Origin: Zygnema cylindricum
Lineage: Eukaryota > Streptophyta > Zygnematophyceae > Zygnematales > Zygnemataceae
Assembly: GCA_037447655.1 (NCBI GenBank)
Contig: JBBHKE010002455.1
Location: 1-64,000 of the forward strand
Direction: 5' to 3'
DNA length: 64,000 nt
The notes below the pieces were generated by a model, which saw only the letters and a list, made by a program, of their open reading frames with translations, did no database searches and was not told where the DNA came from. This document shows positions 23,001 to 42,829 of the stretch, piece by piece. Position numbers and translations under genes: made by a program. The number at the start of each line of letters is the position of its first letter. The first letter of the stretch is position 1.

Positions 23001-26000
23001 GGTTCGGAGGAAAACGAAACAAATTGCAGTGTGAGAATTGTCAATGTTTTTATGAGTACAGCTAGCTTAGAATTAACCACAGACTTTTTGAGAATGCATG
23101 TAAACTTGAAGCGTCCACGTATTTTTGACTCCAGGAATTAAAATATGGTATATAAGTCTACGTACTATTGGAACAAACATAATGTTTTGTTACAAATCAT
23201 ACGTTCAATTACAATTTTTTCCACCTGCCTCAACCACATAAGACATTGTGGTCCACTTACTCTCCTCAGTTTCACTCGATCTTCGTAATCTTTCCTCCTC
23301 TTTTTTATGTTGAGCACAACTCCGAAATAGAAGAAGACGAAAAACAAAATGCCGATCGCAAAACGCACAACCTCGTTATTAGCAGCTGTTGACCAAACCC
23401 TGTTCCATCTTTCTCGCGATAGAACCTGACAGCAGAAGTACAAAACAAACCAGAAGCCAAAAGTGTCATGCCGAGCATAACCTTCCACCAAAGCATATGA
23501 AGAACCTGATCTAAACTTGGCATACAGTGCGATACCTGTGAGACGACCTATACTCTGGATCAATAATTGTCAATTAGAAGGAGAGACCTGCAAGGAAAAA
23601 AGTTGGGAAGACGGGAACAAAAATCAGGATACATCTAATTGTATCATATAAGAAAATACATATGAAGTACGATCCTTACCTCTGCTTGCATTTGCTGTGC
23701 CCTTAGCGCATCCTCTTCAGCCCATTTCACTTGTCGACTTTCCCTTCGTTCTCTCTCCTTCTGTAGTCGAGCCTGCAATTTCGCATTTTCCTTTTCTTCC
23801 TTCGCCAATCTTGCTTTTGCTGCTGCCTCAGCTTTCGCCTTTTCTACACGTTCCTTTTTAAGCTGTTTCGCTCTCTCCGCCCTGGCAATGTCCATCTCTT
23901 TTTTTTTCAGCTCTAGCAGTCGAATTTTTTCTCTCGATTCCAGCTCTTGCCTCTCTTTTGCACTCATCTTCTTGGCAGGCTTGCTTGTGCTCTTTACAGC
24001 CTTACTCCCAGTCACCTGTTTACTAGCGGTGGCGGTTTTCACCTTTCCGGTAAATTGTGGAAGACGTACTTTGTTAAGCCAAGCAAGAGATGGGCCCCAA
24101 TTACCCCAAGGCAAGATTTGCGGCTCTGGAGGAGCCGGAGTGAATGCATCAATCACAACTTCATTCATATTGAGGTCTTTCCAAGCAGCCCAAAACTGTT
24201 CGTCTCGTTCAACTGGAGGAAGTACTGTCCTCACAACACGATTATCTTCTAGAACCACAAGGCACACATCCGCAGCCTCCTGCAATGGTAACAGTTTGGC
24301 ATTTTCTCTTTAAGTTCAAGTCAATACACCTCGTCAAACTAAGGCAAGTTATGCACATCTGACTAAACTTGACAACATCGAAAGGGCGTGCGTAAGGGGA
24401 TAGGAGATGGTAAGAGATATTGGAATCCATGCATTAGATGGCTATCATTTGATCGGCACAAACCGCACGAACAAAAGAATCTAAAAGTGGGACTACATTG
24501 AAAGATGACCAAACAAGGAAATTCAGTATGAAAATTAAAGATATGTCAACAAAATCAACTAACTGATTCAATTTATAAACGCAAATTTCCAGAATAGACA
24601 TAAACGTAAAAGGAGAACAACGAATCAACAAAGAAGCTCAATGTTTAGTGGGACATAAAAAGACTCCACTTGTTTGTAATAAAAAAAAAAAAATGTAATG
24701 CTCACCACCGATAATGTTGACATTGTCAACGGCAAATTATAGTTCAGGTATGATGTATTCAATGAACGTAAATGCAAACAATAAAAAATGAAACCGTACT
24801 AAATTTGGAGGATAATGTAACCGTATCCTTAAACACATGTGGAGGCAGGAACAGAATAATCTGGTTTCCTAGCCATGTTCTGGCTTCGAAAACCTTAAAG
24901 TTAAAGTGAAGCGAAAGCCATAGTGACTACAAAAGAAGCCGTCGAACCAAACCCAAGTCTGACCTAAACCGAGAAGGAAACCTTATAATAATTCTTACAC
25001 CAAAACGAAAAGGAAAAAGATTTTACAAAACAGAAGCGGGACCAAACAATGTCCATACCTGTAGCTTGACTTTAGGATGCTTCAAAATATGCTTAAGCTG
25101 GTTGGTTTGCTTCAACTCCAGAATTTGAGTATACGGAATTTTCTCGCTCACTGTCGGAAGGTCCTTCGTCCACTCCCTTCTCTCCTCCAATTCCATCACT
25201 TTCTTCTCTTTCTTTCCTCCTTCTTTCCGACCAGAAGACTTAGCGCCTTTTGAACCCTTCACTTCCACCTCCCTTTCTTTAGAACCACCCCCTCCCTTTG
25301 AATCTCCTCCCTCTCCTCCCCCTTCTCTGACAATTTGGCTTGGTGCTCTTTGACCGGTTTTAACCGTTGGTGGACTCTGAACTGACTGACTAGCTGACTG
25401 CATGGAACCTGGAACGGATGTTGTTGCAGTTCTAACAGCAGTTACAGAAGCGGCATGTGAAGGAAGGACAATCAGGGAAGTGATAGCCATAGAAGCAAAA
25501 GCAAAGGCAGCTAATCTTATAACATCTGCTGAAGCCTCGGTTCCGAGTTTTGAAGACTCAGTTTTAGGTTCGATTTCAGTTTCAGTTTCAGTTTCAGTTT
25601 CAAGTTGAGTGCCAGAAGAAGAGCAAGGTACAGAATTGAGATCCGGAGGGAGAGGGAAAGAAGAAGAAGAAAAAGCAGAAGAGGATTGGAAGCTATTTGG
25701 TTCTTTATGAGAGGAGACAACGACAGAATTAACGTTTAAACTCTCCCTTAAATTTCTGTTGACAATCCTAATTCTGGATGAAAACAAAGAAGTTTGAAAT
25801 CTATGGCTCCTGCTAAGAAATCTTCCACGGGCCCCATTCCGCCGCAGAACAAGACCCCTTTTTAAACCCACTCTTCCATTGTGGAAAGAAGCCATGGCTG
25901 ATACCTGATGACTCAGAGGAGGGGCCATGGATGCAACGTGAGATGGTAAATGCATGTCTGCCACGTAACCATAGCGGGAGGTGGAAGCCATAGCTGCCAC

Positions 26001-26021
26001 GTGGCAGAGAGCAGTAGACAT
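17086..26021 (-). CDS. FTSHI2: FtsHi2-like chloroplast AAA ATPase (protease-dead FtsH), 11 exons
   Basis: Exons (high to low): 26021-25059, 24279-23680, 23425-23261, 22663-22460, 21619-21194, 20908-20744, 19935-19796, 19377-19218, 18641-18477, 17787-17599, 17385-17086. All have GT-AG ends, phases close, and the protein is 1158 aa. Seen: a Ser/Arg-rich N-terminus like a transit peptide; a hydrophobic stretch ending LPSHAAS; conserved [18 protein letters not shown]; a Lys/Glu coiled coil in exon 2; a membrane segment (about 540-561); Walker A GEPGTGKT (701-708); Walker [11 protein letters not shown] (about 757-766); and RPGRFDR of the SRH (818-824). The zinc motif HEXXH is replaced by NEAAL (about 923-927), as in FtsHi proteins, so proteolysis is not expected. 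Known: Arabidopsis FtsHi2 (876 aa, EMB2083) is a subunit of the Ycf2-FtsHi ATPase motor that pulls preproteins into chloroplasts. The ATG at 26021 sits in ACCACCATG; the frame is open farther upstream without an ATG. The extra length lies in the N-terminal linker and the exon 2 coiled coil. Confidence 0.93.
19429..19770. repeat. Low-complexity DNA in an FtsHi2 intron
   Basis: GGGAGG run (19429-19465), then an AT-rich ATTTA/TTTTA tract (19480-19720) and a GAGAGGGA run (19725-19770) between exons 7 and 8. Confidence 0.75.
22034..22160. repeat. Tandem duplication (about 67 bp) in an FtsHi2 intron
   Basis: AATCTCAGTATCTGTACTAA...CCTAAAAACACT is present twice in a row with almost no change, so it is recent. 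It lies between exons 4 and 5 and does not affect coding. Confidence 0.85.
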
Positions 26022-26179
26022 GGTGGTCTGTCTACATGTGAATAAGCTTGACAACGCCCTCTCTTGCAACCTCTTTTTACCTCTCCCTTTTCCTGCTCTC
26101 TCTGCGAATTATCGTTGAAGAGCCGTACAGTTTTCAATATTGAATCCTCCAGAAAAAAATTCTCCTGGCACAGAAATAC

Positions 26180-26390
26180 GAAAGAGGCTGCCACGTGGCA
26201 GCACGGTAGGGAACTGCGTCATTCGGCAAAAGATCAAAAAATCAGCCACGTCAGCAGAAGGACAATGCCTTGAGGACGTTCGTCGACGCACTAGGCCTTA
26301 GAAAGTGAAAAGAACGGGCACTCCATATGCTGCCACGTGGCAATTCCACACAGAAGCAGACAGTTTCTCCAAAGAATGACACGTGGCCAA
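26180..26390 (-). promoter_or_regulatory. G-box cluster upstream of FtsHi2
   Basis: CACGTG occurs at 26192-26197, 26334-26339 and 26380-26385, the first two inside palindromic GCCACGTGGC. An additional CCACGTCAGC lies near 26246, and one more CACGTG falls in the coding start (25998). Three G-boxes in 200 bases just before a plastid gene fit bHLH/bZIP (PIF, HY5-type) light control. The first G-box lies about 170 bases before the chosen ATG. Function inferred. Confidence 0.55.
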
Positions 26391-26998
26391 AAGGATTGGG
26401 TGAGTATAATTCTCGAGGTTTTGTGGAACTTTCGATTTTGAAAACGGTTCGAAAGCGTTTGCTAAGCCGTACAGTTTGGCTTGGGATTGTCGTACTTTAA
26501 ATTTACTGTAAAGTACAGTACTGTACTGTACTTTAGTTGACCGTACCATGTCGTGGTAAAGAGTGAAGAAGACACGGTGAAGAATCTGTACTTTTTACAT
26601 TCTAAATGTGCGAATAACTTACGAATGTCGCACGAATTCGGCATATCGTGCGGAAATTGATCAGTGGAAATTTCATGAGACTTGTTTTTTCGGGTTAAAA
26701 TTACTACCTCTTAGGTCGGTTCCACATGTTGGAAAAACAATAGTTTTCACGCTTGTGAACTCTGACGCACGTGTGAACACAGCTTAATGTCGTACTACGG
26801 TTTCCCGCGATACATTAAAAATTGCAGTTTCACAGCTTTACAAGCTAAGCGATATTTTGCTGTTCTATGTGTGAAACCCGCCCTTGAGCAAAAATCTGTT
26901 CTTCCGTACCGTATTAAACCCATAGAGCGCGGGAAATACGGAACTACGTGGGACGTCTGCTGTCCACAAAAATATATTCACAATAATTATGGGTGTTT

Positions 26999-28143
26999 CA
27001 TAGTTCAAAAGTAGGTGAAAGTAGGCCCATACAATAAGCCTATTGTACGCAAAACATACAATATAACCTCATTCCCATATTGTATTGGTCTCAAAATGAA
27101 AAAAATAGTAACAGGGTTGAGGCTTGTTCTCCATTAGGCGGTCCCAGTAAACATGCGGATACGTCTATTTCTCAAGTTTACTGGCACGACCTTCCATTAT
27201 GTCGTGCCAGTAGACATCGTTTCTCAATTATGGTTGGCGCCACAGGCTAATTTTCAGATTCTTAAAATCTTCAAGCTGAAAATCTGTAAATAATATTTGT
27301 AATGGCGGAGGTAGTTAATGATTCATACGAAAGTTTTACGACCAGATTTTAATTTTGAAATTGAAAATCAAAATTTCGAAACGGAATGTCAAATAGGCGC
27401 CGCAAACTTTTAAGGTCAGCGGATGTTAAAAGGAGCGTGCGAAGATATTTCGGTCGACCTTCATACACCGTGGCGGAAGGCGCATGGCATGTACGACGTG
27501 TTCGATTCTCATTGCCTGTTTGTGGTGGATTTTTTTTTTACTTTTCACGTGTATCAATGGTACGCGACCAGTCTGAAGAAACTCACCTCGCCGAGGAGAG
27601 TCTCTTCAAACTGGACAATGTGTGCGATTTCTTCGGAAATCTAAAAAAGTGAAAAATCCAACGGTCGATTCTTACGCCTATAATATTGGAACCATCCAGT
27701 AGACATGTTTCGTCATGTTTCGTCTGACAAAAAAAAATGGTACGAATCTGTACGAAATCATACGCCATCCAGTAAACAACCCCACTTTTCCTCTAATGGA
27801 AGTTCACCCTCAGTTGCACATCGATCGATAGATAATTAAACGTCATGTACAAATTTTGAAAAACATTCGGACAAAAAACTATTTTTTGTGAGTTTTGAGG
27901 TTTTTTTATTTAAACCGTCATATTTGGACGATCGGACGGTCGCTCATCAAAGTAGCGATCTAACAAGATCACATGAAAAGCCCATAACACAACTTACGAT
28001 AAGACTATCATCAGATTTGGACAATCGGACGGTCGCTGATAAAAGTAGCGATTTAAGAAGATCACATGAAAAGCCCATAACACAACTTACGATAAAGGCG
28101 CCTACAAAAGGCCTATAATACAAACGCCTACTTTTGAACTATG
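26999..28143. mobile_element. hAT-type MITE (CATAGTTC family, copy A) with a nested insert
   Basis: CATAGTTCAAAAGTAGG at 26999 and CCTACTTTTGAACTATG ending at 28143. Flanks GGGTGTTT and GTTTGTTT match at 6 of 8. The interior has a 94-bp tandem pair (27960s and 28060s) containing ATCGGACGGTCGCT. A second element occupies about 27121-27811. Confidence 0.78.
27121..27811. mobile_element. Unclassified element nested in MITE copy A
   Basis: Imperfect inverted ends TCCATTAGGCGG (27129) and CCTCTAATGGA (27800), with a matching GAGG/CCTC further out. Copies B and C run uninterrupted through GGGTCGAGTTGC or its complement, so this is an insertion. The target duplication is unclear. A CCATTAGGCGGTCTAGAC start near 28429 suggests another copy. 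Confidence 0.55.
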
Positions 28144-28811
28144 GTTTGTTTTATGTTTTCAAAACAATTATGTTCGCTCGAGTTGATTACTTTAGCCAGT
28201 TTCACACGCTTGACAAACATTACAGTAGTTCTCAAGCTTGCGAACTCGTCTCGCTCGTGAGAACAGCTCACTCCGTACTTTTCATATATCCACCCAAAAT
28301 CTGCCTCTATTACTGATATTCCTTTACCACCTCTAATGTCGAACGCATGAGAAGTGATAAACCGTCATTATTTTCCAAGAGTGCTGGAGCAAAAGGCGAT
28401 TGCTCTTAAGGTCGGACTTCCATAGTTCCATTAGGCGGTCTAGACAAATGTACGGATGACGCTACACGTGCCGTAAGAACACAGCTACAGAACTGCAGGT
28501 GATATCTTACACCGACTTCGTGTTATCTTTGTGTCGGGTTGCGCGGTCCTGTTAATTTCATTTTACTTGTCAAATATAATCCTCCAAATACCATAACGCT
28601 ACTGTTCAGTACTGGACTGTATTTTAGTCTACTGTACCTATATGGATGAAGCTCCATTCTTTCAAAAATTAAGGTTGTTTACGGAATTTTGTACTTCGTC
28701 GTACCATGTCGCACTGATTGTTCTGCTTTTTTTTTAAATAACATTACAGAAAATTTGATATTAGTATCCACAATTCTAGTCGAAGACATTGACGATTTTG
28801 GGTCTTCATTG

Positions 28812-29374
28812 CATAGTTTAAAAGTAGGCGTTTTTATGGTAGGCCTTTGGTAGGCCCACAAAACTTGGCACAAAACTCGCGTAGAGTAAGCATACTGTAT
28901 GTGTGTGCGTTGTGCACACTCTTATACGAACGTTCGAATCTAACGTTTCATCATAGTACAACGCACGCCGCCGGAATATTTTTTTTAGCAAATTGACACG
29001 GCGTAGGATAACATTCCGCGGGAAAAAAAAACCCGAAAAAAAAAACGCGGACGTAAGTCCTACCGTAAGTTGTGTTATGGTTTTTCATGTGATCTTCTTA
29101 GATCGCTACTTTGATCAGCGACCGTCCGATCATCCAAATCTGACGGTTTAGATAAAAAAAGCCTAAAAACTCATGGAAAAAAAAAAAATTGTCCGAATGT
29201 TTTTCAAAATTTAGACATGACGTTTAATTCTCTATTGATCGATGTGCAACTCAACCTTGTTATAGTTATATTTCATTTTGCGACCAATACAATATGGGTC
29301 TTAAGGCCATATTGTATGTTTTACGTACAATAGGAATATTGTATGGGCCTACTTTCACCTACTTTTGAACTATG
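28812..29374. mobile_element. hAT-type MITE (CATAGTTC family, copy C, inverted)
   Basis: CATAGTTTAAAAGTAGG at 28812, CCTACTTTTGAACTATG ending at 29374, with a perfect 8-bp duplication CTTCATTG at 28804-28811 and 29375-29382. 563 bp, no coding capacity. This copy defines the family's duplication length. Confidence 0.92.
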
Positions 29375-29683
29375 CTTCATTGGCTAAACAATATTTCAAT
29401 CCGGCTTTGCTATGAGACTCGAGTACTCTGGGGTGAGTAATCTAAAGGGTACAGCCCCATGTGGCGCTAAGTAGTGTTTTTTCTGTCGTTTTCTGTTAAA
29501 ACTTAGCGCCGTATTGCTAAAGTTGCAGCCGTACAACACAATCGCAAAATTGTAGATTACAATTTGAGTCATCCTCGACCTTAGGGTAAACTAAAAGGTA
29601 TTGCCTTGTGTTTTTTCGACCCACTGTCACGTCATATTCGAACTTAGCTTAAAACACATCAGCGATGTTTATACAATAAAGTA

Positions 29684-30567
29684 TGTTGAAAAGAGGTAAT
29701 TAATAGTTCACTTCCCTGTTTTAGTTTTGCTTTAAAGAAAGAGAGTGAGGATCAAAGGCGCGCCATGGCTGCCGCCATATTTAGAAAGTGGCAGTTTTTT
29801 AAGTAAAGGGTATTTTGCTAGAATGATGGTCTATGTTTGAACCTACGACCTCTAGATCCTCTATAGCCTAACACCTTAACCATTAAGGAGTTACGAAACG
29901 ATACACGTGACGGGTTTTATAAATATATATACATTAACACAACAGCTAATTAACAACAAACTAACCAAAAGGAGCAATTCCTGCATGTACGCAAATCTGA
30001 ACCGTGTAAAATATGTTTTGATCGGACGGCCGGCATTATAGCCGCCACGCGAAGAGAGCTTTTGGCGGCATACGGAGATAGCGTCACGCGGTGCCACGTG
30101 GCGCCACATTATTTGATACCGGAGAAGATGGGAGGAGGAACCATGGCTTCCGATTTGACAGGTGTCACCTTGTAGACCTTGTCGTACAATGGTCGTACAA
30201 TAAGTACATCGCCCATTGTACCTTCTTGTACTATATAGTGTTCCTATTGGACTAAGGTTTAGTAGTAGGTAGTCGTGAGTAGGCAGACCAAGACTTAGTA
30301 ATATTTAGGTACCTCTCTCTCTAAGAGAGCTTGTAACTATAAAGGTCATCTTTGACCAGCCATAACTTACTGCTCAGGGGAGCAAATTCAGTGATTCTTT
30401 TTGCGTTTGACTCAGGGGAGTCTTGTCCTCACAGGGGTGGGAGTGGTAAGAATATTTGTGTGCCTGGGCGGCGCTTATTCAGCGGGAAAGTAGAAGGGGC
30501 AAATATTATCCTAGAGGCTTTACATAGGCTGCTTATTCTGTGGGTCAATGGAGACCACAGAATTTCA
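29684..30567 (+). mobile_element. Solo LTR with perfect 5-bp target duplication
   Basis: TGTTGAAAAGAGG to AGAATTTCA, flanked by AAGTA at 29679-29683 and 30568-30572. Shares with the other LTRs GCCATGGCTG, a GATCGGACGG block, CATAACTTACTGCTCAGGGG and the closing CAATGGAGACCACAGAATTTCA. Confidence 0.92.
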
Positions 30568-30649
30568 AAGTAAAACCGCTATCACAAGTAGAAAACCATA
30601 TTCTCACGCGTGAGAAGTTGTCAAAAGTTTTTGACGATGAAAAAATGTG

Positions 30650-30780
30650 CAGGGTTGTTTGTTTTTGTCCGCTTGCATATTGTACTGTTTTTTTTTGTTT
30701 GTTTTTGTCCGCTTGCATCTTGTACTGTTTTTTTTTTGTTTGTTTTTGTTGGCTTGTATCTTGTACTTGTTTTTTTTTTG
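30650..30780. repeat. Tandem repeat, three units of about 41 bp
   Basis: GTTTGTTTTTGTCCGCTTGC followed by ATCTTGTACTG and a T-run, repeated three times; the third unit has GTTGGCTTG. The hydrophobic open frames here are repeat artefacts. Confidence 0.85.
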
Positions 30781-30799
30781 CAGGGGTCTCAAGCCTCCA

Positions 30800-32700
30800 A
30801 TGCCATTTCACGTAAAGATGAAAAACACGCGAAGGCGCCACTGCATCTCGCTCCTCTCTCACCTACTTTGCTCACCTTGCCTCTCGTTCCCTTCAAACTT
30901 CACTACCCGTGGCACAATGTTGAGGGCGACCGCACGTTCGCGAAATAAGTCACTTTGGGAAAAATCCAACAAACGCGGCGAAAAAAAAATGTTTTTTATT
31001 TGCTTGTATATCAATTCATGGCGACCGGACAGGAGAGGCAGTGGAAAAGCATCTTTTCCAACCATGGTTGGAAGGTTGGACATTGACGATGTCACGCAAA
31101 GGCATGCGATGTACCGAAACGTTTCAAAAAATATGACGTGTCTTGTGACGCTCTGAAGAATTTTGAAAAATACAGATTGTAGACTTTGACAGCCGTCACG
31201 TGCATCGACGTATACAATCGTCACAGACTAAAGTAACAATTTTGTTGTTACACATTGGGACACTCGAAAAGCGTGTATTGAGAACCTATGCTAGAATACA
31301 AAATAAGTTCACTAAGTTATAATTACATGGGGCCATACCCTAATACAGAATGTGTAAAGTCGCTACACTTAAAGGATACTTACCCATACGACCAAGGACT
31401 ACACAGCGTATTGCTATTGGCGTTAAGAAATATTTAGTGTAAAATAACAAATAGTGTTATTAACTCTGATGTGCGGTCAAGCCCTATCGCCAAGAAAAAC
31501 TTAACACTAATTATGCATAACTCTAATTTGGGTACATTTTTCACATAGTGAAGTCGTTAACAAATGCTTTCTCGAGGAGGTTTACCCCTAATAGTTGCTG
31601 TCAAGTTTGAGTGTTGGCTATTTCGTTATTTTTCCGTTTGGCTCTATTCGTAGTTTAAAATGCACTATAGCTCACACACTTTTTCAACCTATTTTGCTTT
31701 ACCGTTCCCTTCTAGCTTTGTGGCTTTGATCTCCCTCGCCACCTTCCCTTTTGCTTTCAAACTTAAAATAAAAAAGAAAAACATATTATATACCTCATCT
31801 TGCCAACCTATAGAGAAATTATTTCCGTTTTTCTACAAATAAAATCCAATCCCTGGAACCAGAGACTCGTATTTACTGGGAACTAGAATTTGCTCCATTT
31901 TTAGCATTTATGTTTTTCCACCACTTCAGCGACTTCTCTCTTTTCTCTCTCTTTTTTTTCCGTTAGTGTTCACCCATCCAACTACCGTTTGAACACCGCC
32001 AGTCAGAAGGTAAAAACCCTTCCTATTCCATTGCAACTGTCGAATTAATAATCCAATAAGTGTCAATAATGCAATAAGTGGTAATAATGCAATAAGTGGT
32101 AATAATGCAATAAGTGTGCTCAGGGGCAAAAAAACATTCACGCCAATAACGATACACGCTTTAGGATTGACCTGTTAATCGGTATAAAAACAGCCAATAG
32201 GATCGCTAGACCGGATTATTACCCCATCAACCATGCTCGTTTAAGTAAATAGATTTAACGACAACCCCGAGATGGATGAAAACGTTACTTGGGCATAACG
32301 TATTCGCAAAATAATACGATATAATTTCGCCATCTCCCGTAAGAAGATTGAATTGAACACAAAAGATTAAAGGAAACTTCTCCGATAGATAAAGCACTCG
32401 AGTTTCAGATATAGCGAGAAAACAAATGCAAAAACAAATGTAAAGCACAAAAAAAAAAAAAACAAATGCAAAACAAATGCAGTTGAATACAATGATAGGC
32501 AGAGAGAGCCCCATGCCCCCATACCATCAGGTAAGAGTTGCAACATTCGTAACTATTTCCCTTGTGGTAACTATTAATGGAAACAACTGTAAAAAAAAGG
32601 GAATGTGTCATTGAAATTAGGGTTGACACAAAGCTCTCCTTGAGCTCTCTCTACACACTAACAAGCAAAAAAGAACCTCATTTGATTATGTAACAAACAA
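30800..32700. other. Gene-free interval between FtsHi2 and the mannosidase gene
   Basis: No credible exon seen. It holds a 20-base repeat GGTAATAATGCAATAAGT (three to four units, 32045-32115) and a degenerate TA-MITE-like start (ACACAGCGTATTGCTATTGG, about 31396). The rest is AT-rich filler and the 3' side of the mannosidase gene. Confidence 0.5.
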
Positions 32701-32745
32701 AGTGGTGAACAAATACGGGAAGTTCTTTCACTAAAATACAGAGCT

Positions 32746-41572
<8,827 letters not shown>

Positions 41573-42829
41573 TTTTTTGCGGGGAATGCAAACTCAAACA
41601 GGCGGAAAGATAAATAAACTTTGTTAACTTTGCTTGTGAAGAGTGAATCCTGGATGGACAAAGAAAGAGGCTATTATTCAATCTCAAAAAATGAGTGCAC
41701 CCGATCTGAAACTCATGTAAGTCATAAGCACTCTCATTGGCTCCTGGTAAGACAATAAAGAACTCTCTTTGTTGCAGAATCCTCCTCACAATCAGGAGAA
41801 GTTCGGCAGGAATATGTTTTCATACAAAAATATTCTTAACTATTTAAACAACTATGATAAGATACATATATAATGAGTATATTGATACATTCTCAACCGA
41901 GGAAGTAAATCGTCTGAAGAGAGTTTTTACAATAATATGCCACAAGAAATTGCTAGAAAGGAATCTTGATCTCATGCGAGAGGAAGAAACTCCCAGCCAA
42001 GTTGCAAGCAGCCATGGTAATAGCTCAAAGCATCGACCGATATTTTTGTTGACTTGGAAAGACCAAATGGAAGTAAAGATTTGAAAGAATATTCACACTG
42101 CCGGAAAGGTAGGAATGTTGACAAAATCTTTACATAATGTTTATGTAATGGTTGTGTAATGTTACCGGATGTTAAGTACAGTACCTCCGTTATTCACTCC
42201 TCATTTTATTGACATTATCCTGACCGTCCGATCGTACGATCGCATGATCGATGTTTATCGGTCCATACATCATACAACGTTTCCGTATTCCGTGCCGAAA
42301 GTACCACGCATTGACGTAATTATTTTTATTTTTTTTAAAACAACCCCCTATCGGTGCCTATATACTGGCGATAATCGGCATAACAACCGATAACGACGTA
42401 TCAAAGTCTATCGTCCCCTTACCGATAACGATAACCAGTATATCGACTTGTGCTATTCACCGATATGAAACTCAGCGATACACATTACACAACACATATT
42501 TTGACAGCTTTTCTCGTGCATCACACTCATAAGTGTACTACAGTACAGTACAGAACTGTACATGTAATAGACTATACTGTACCTTAAATATTGTACCATT
42601 CTACTCTTGTCAATAGTTTATTCCCCAGGATATATTAAAATGCACGATGGTAAACCATCTGAGTCTGGGGGTACAAAAGGGGTGGCATGGCCGAAACTGA
42701 AAAACTACCAGCAAGGGAATAAAACAACAGCACAACAAAAACAAAAAGAAAACAACAACCAGGAAAATAAAAGCACCCAAACTCAAAATGAGAAGCACGA
42801 CAATTGACAAAGCCAGAACTACAACCCCA

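Noticed and set aside
25983-26069. Earlier start for FtsHi2 at 26069
   Set aside because: The codon there is TTG; the first ATG is 26021, in a strong ACCACC context.
27900-28100. CRISPR-like spaced repeat
   Set aside because: Only two 94-base units inside a MITE; eukaryotic context, no array.
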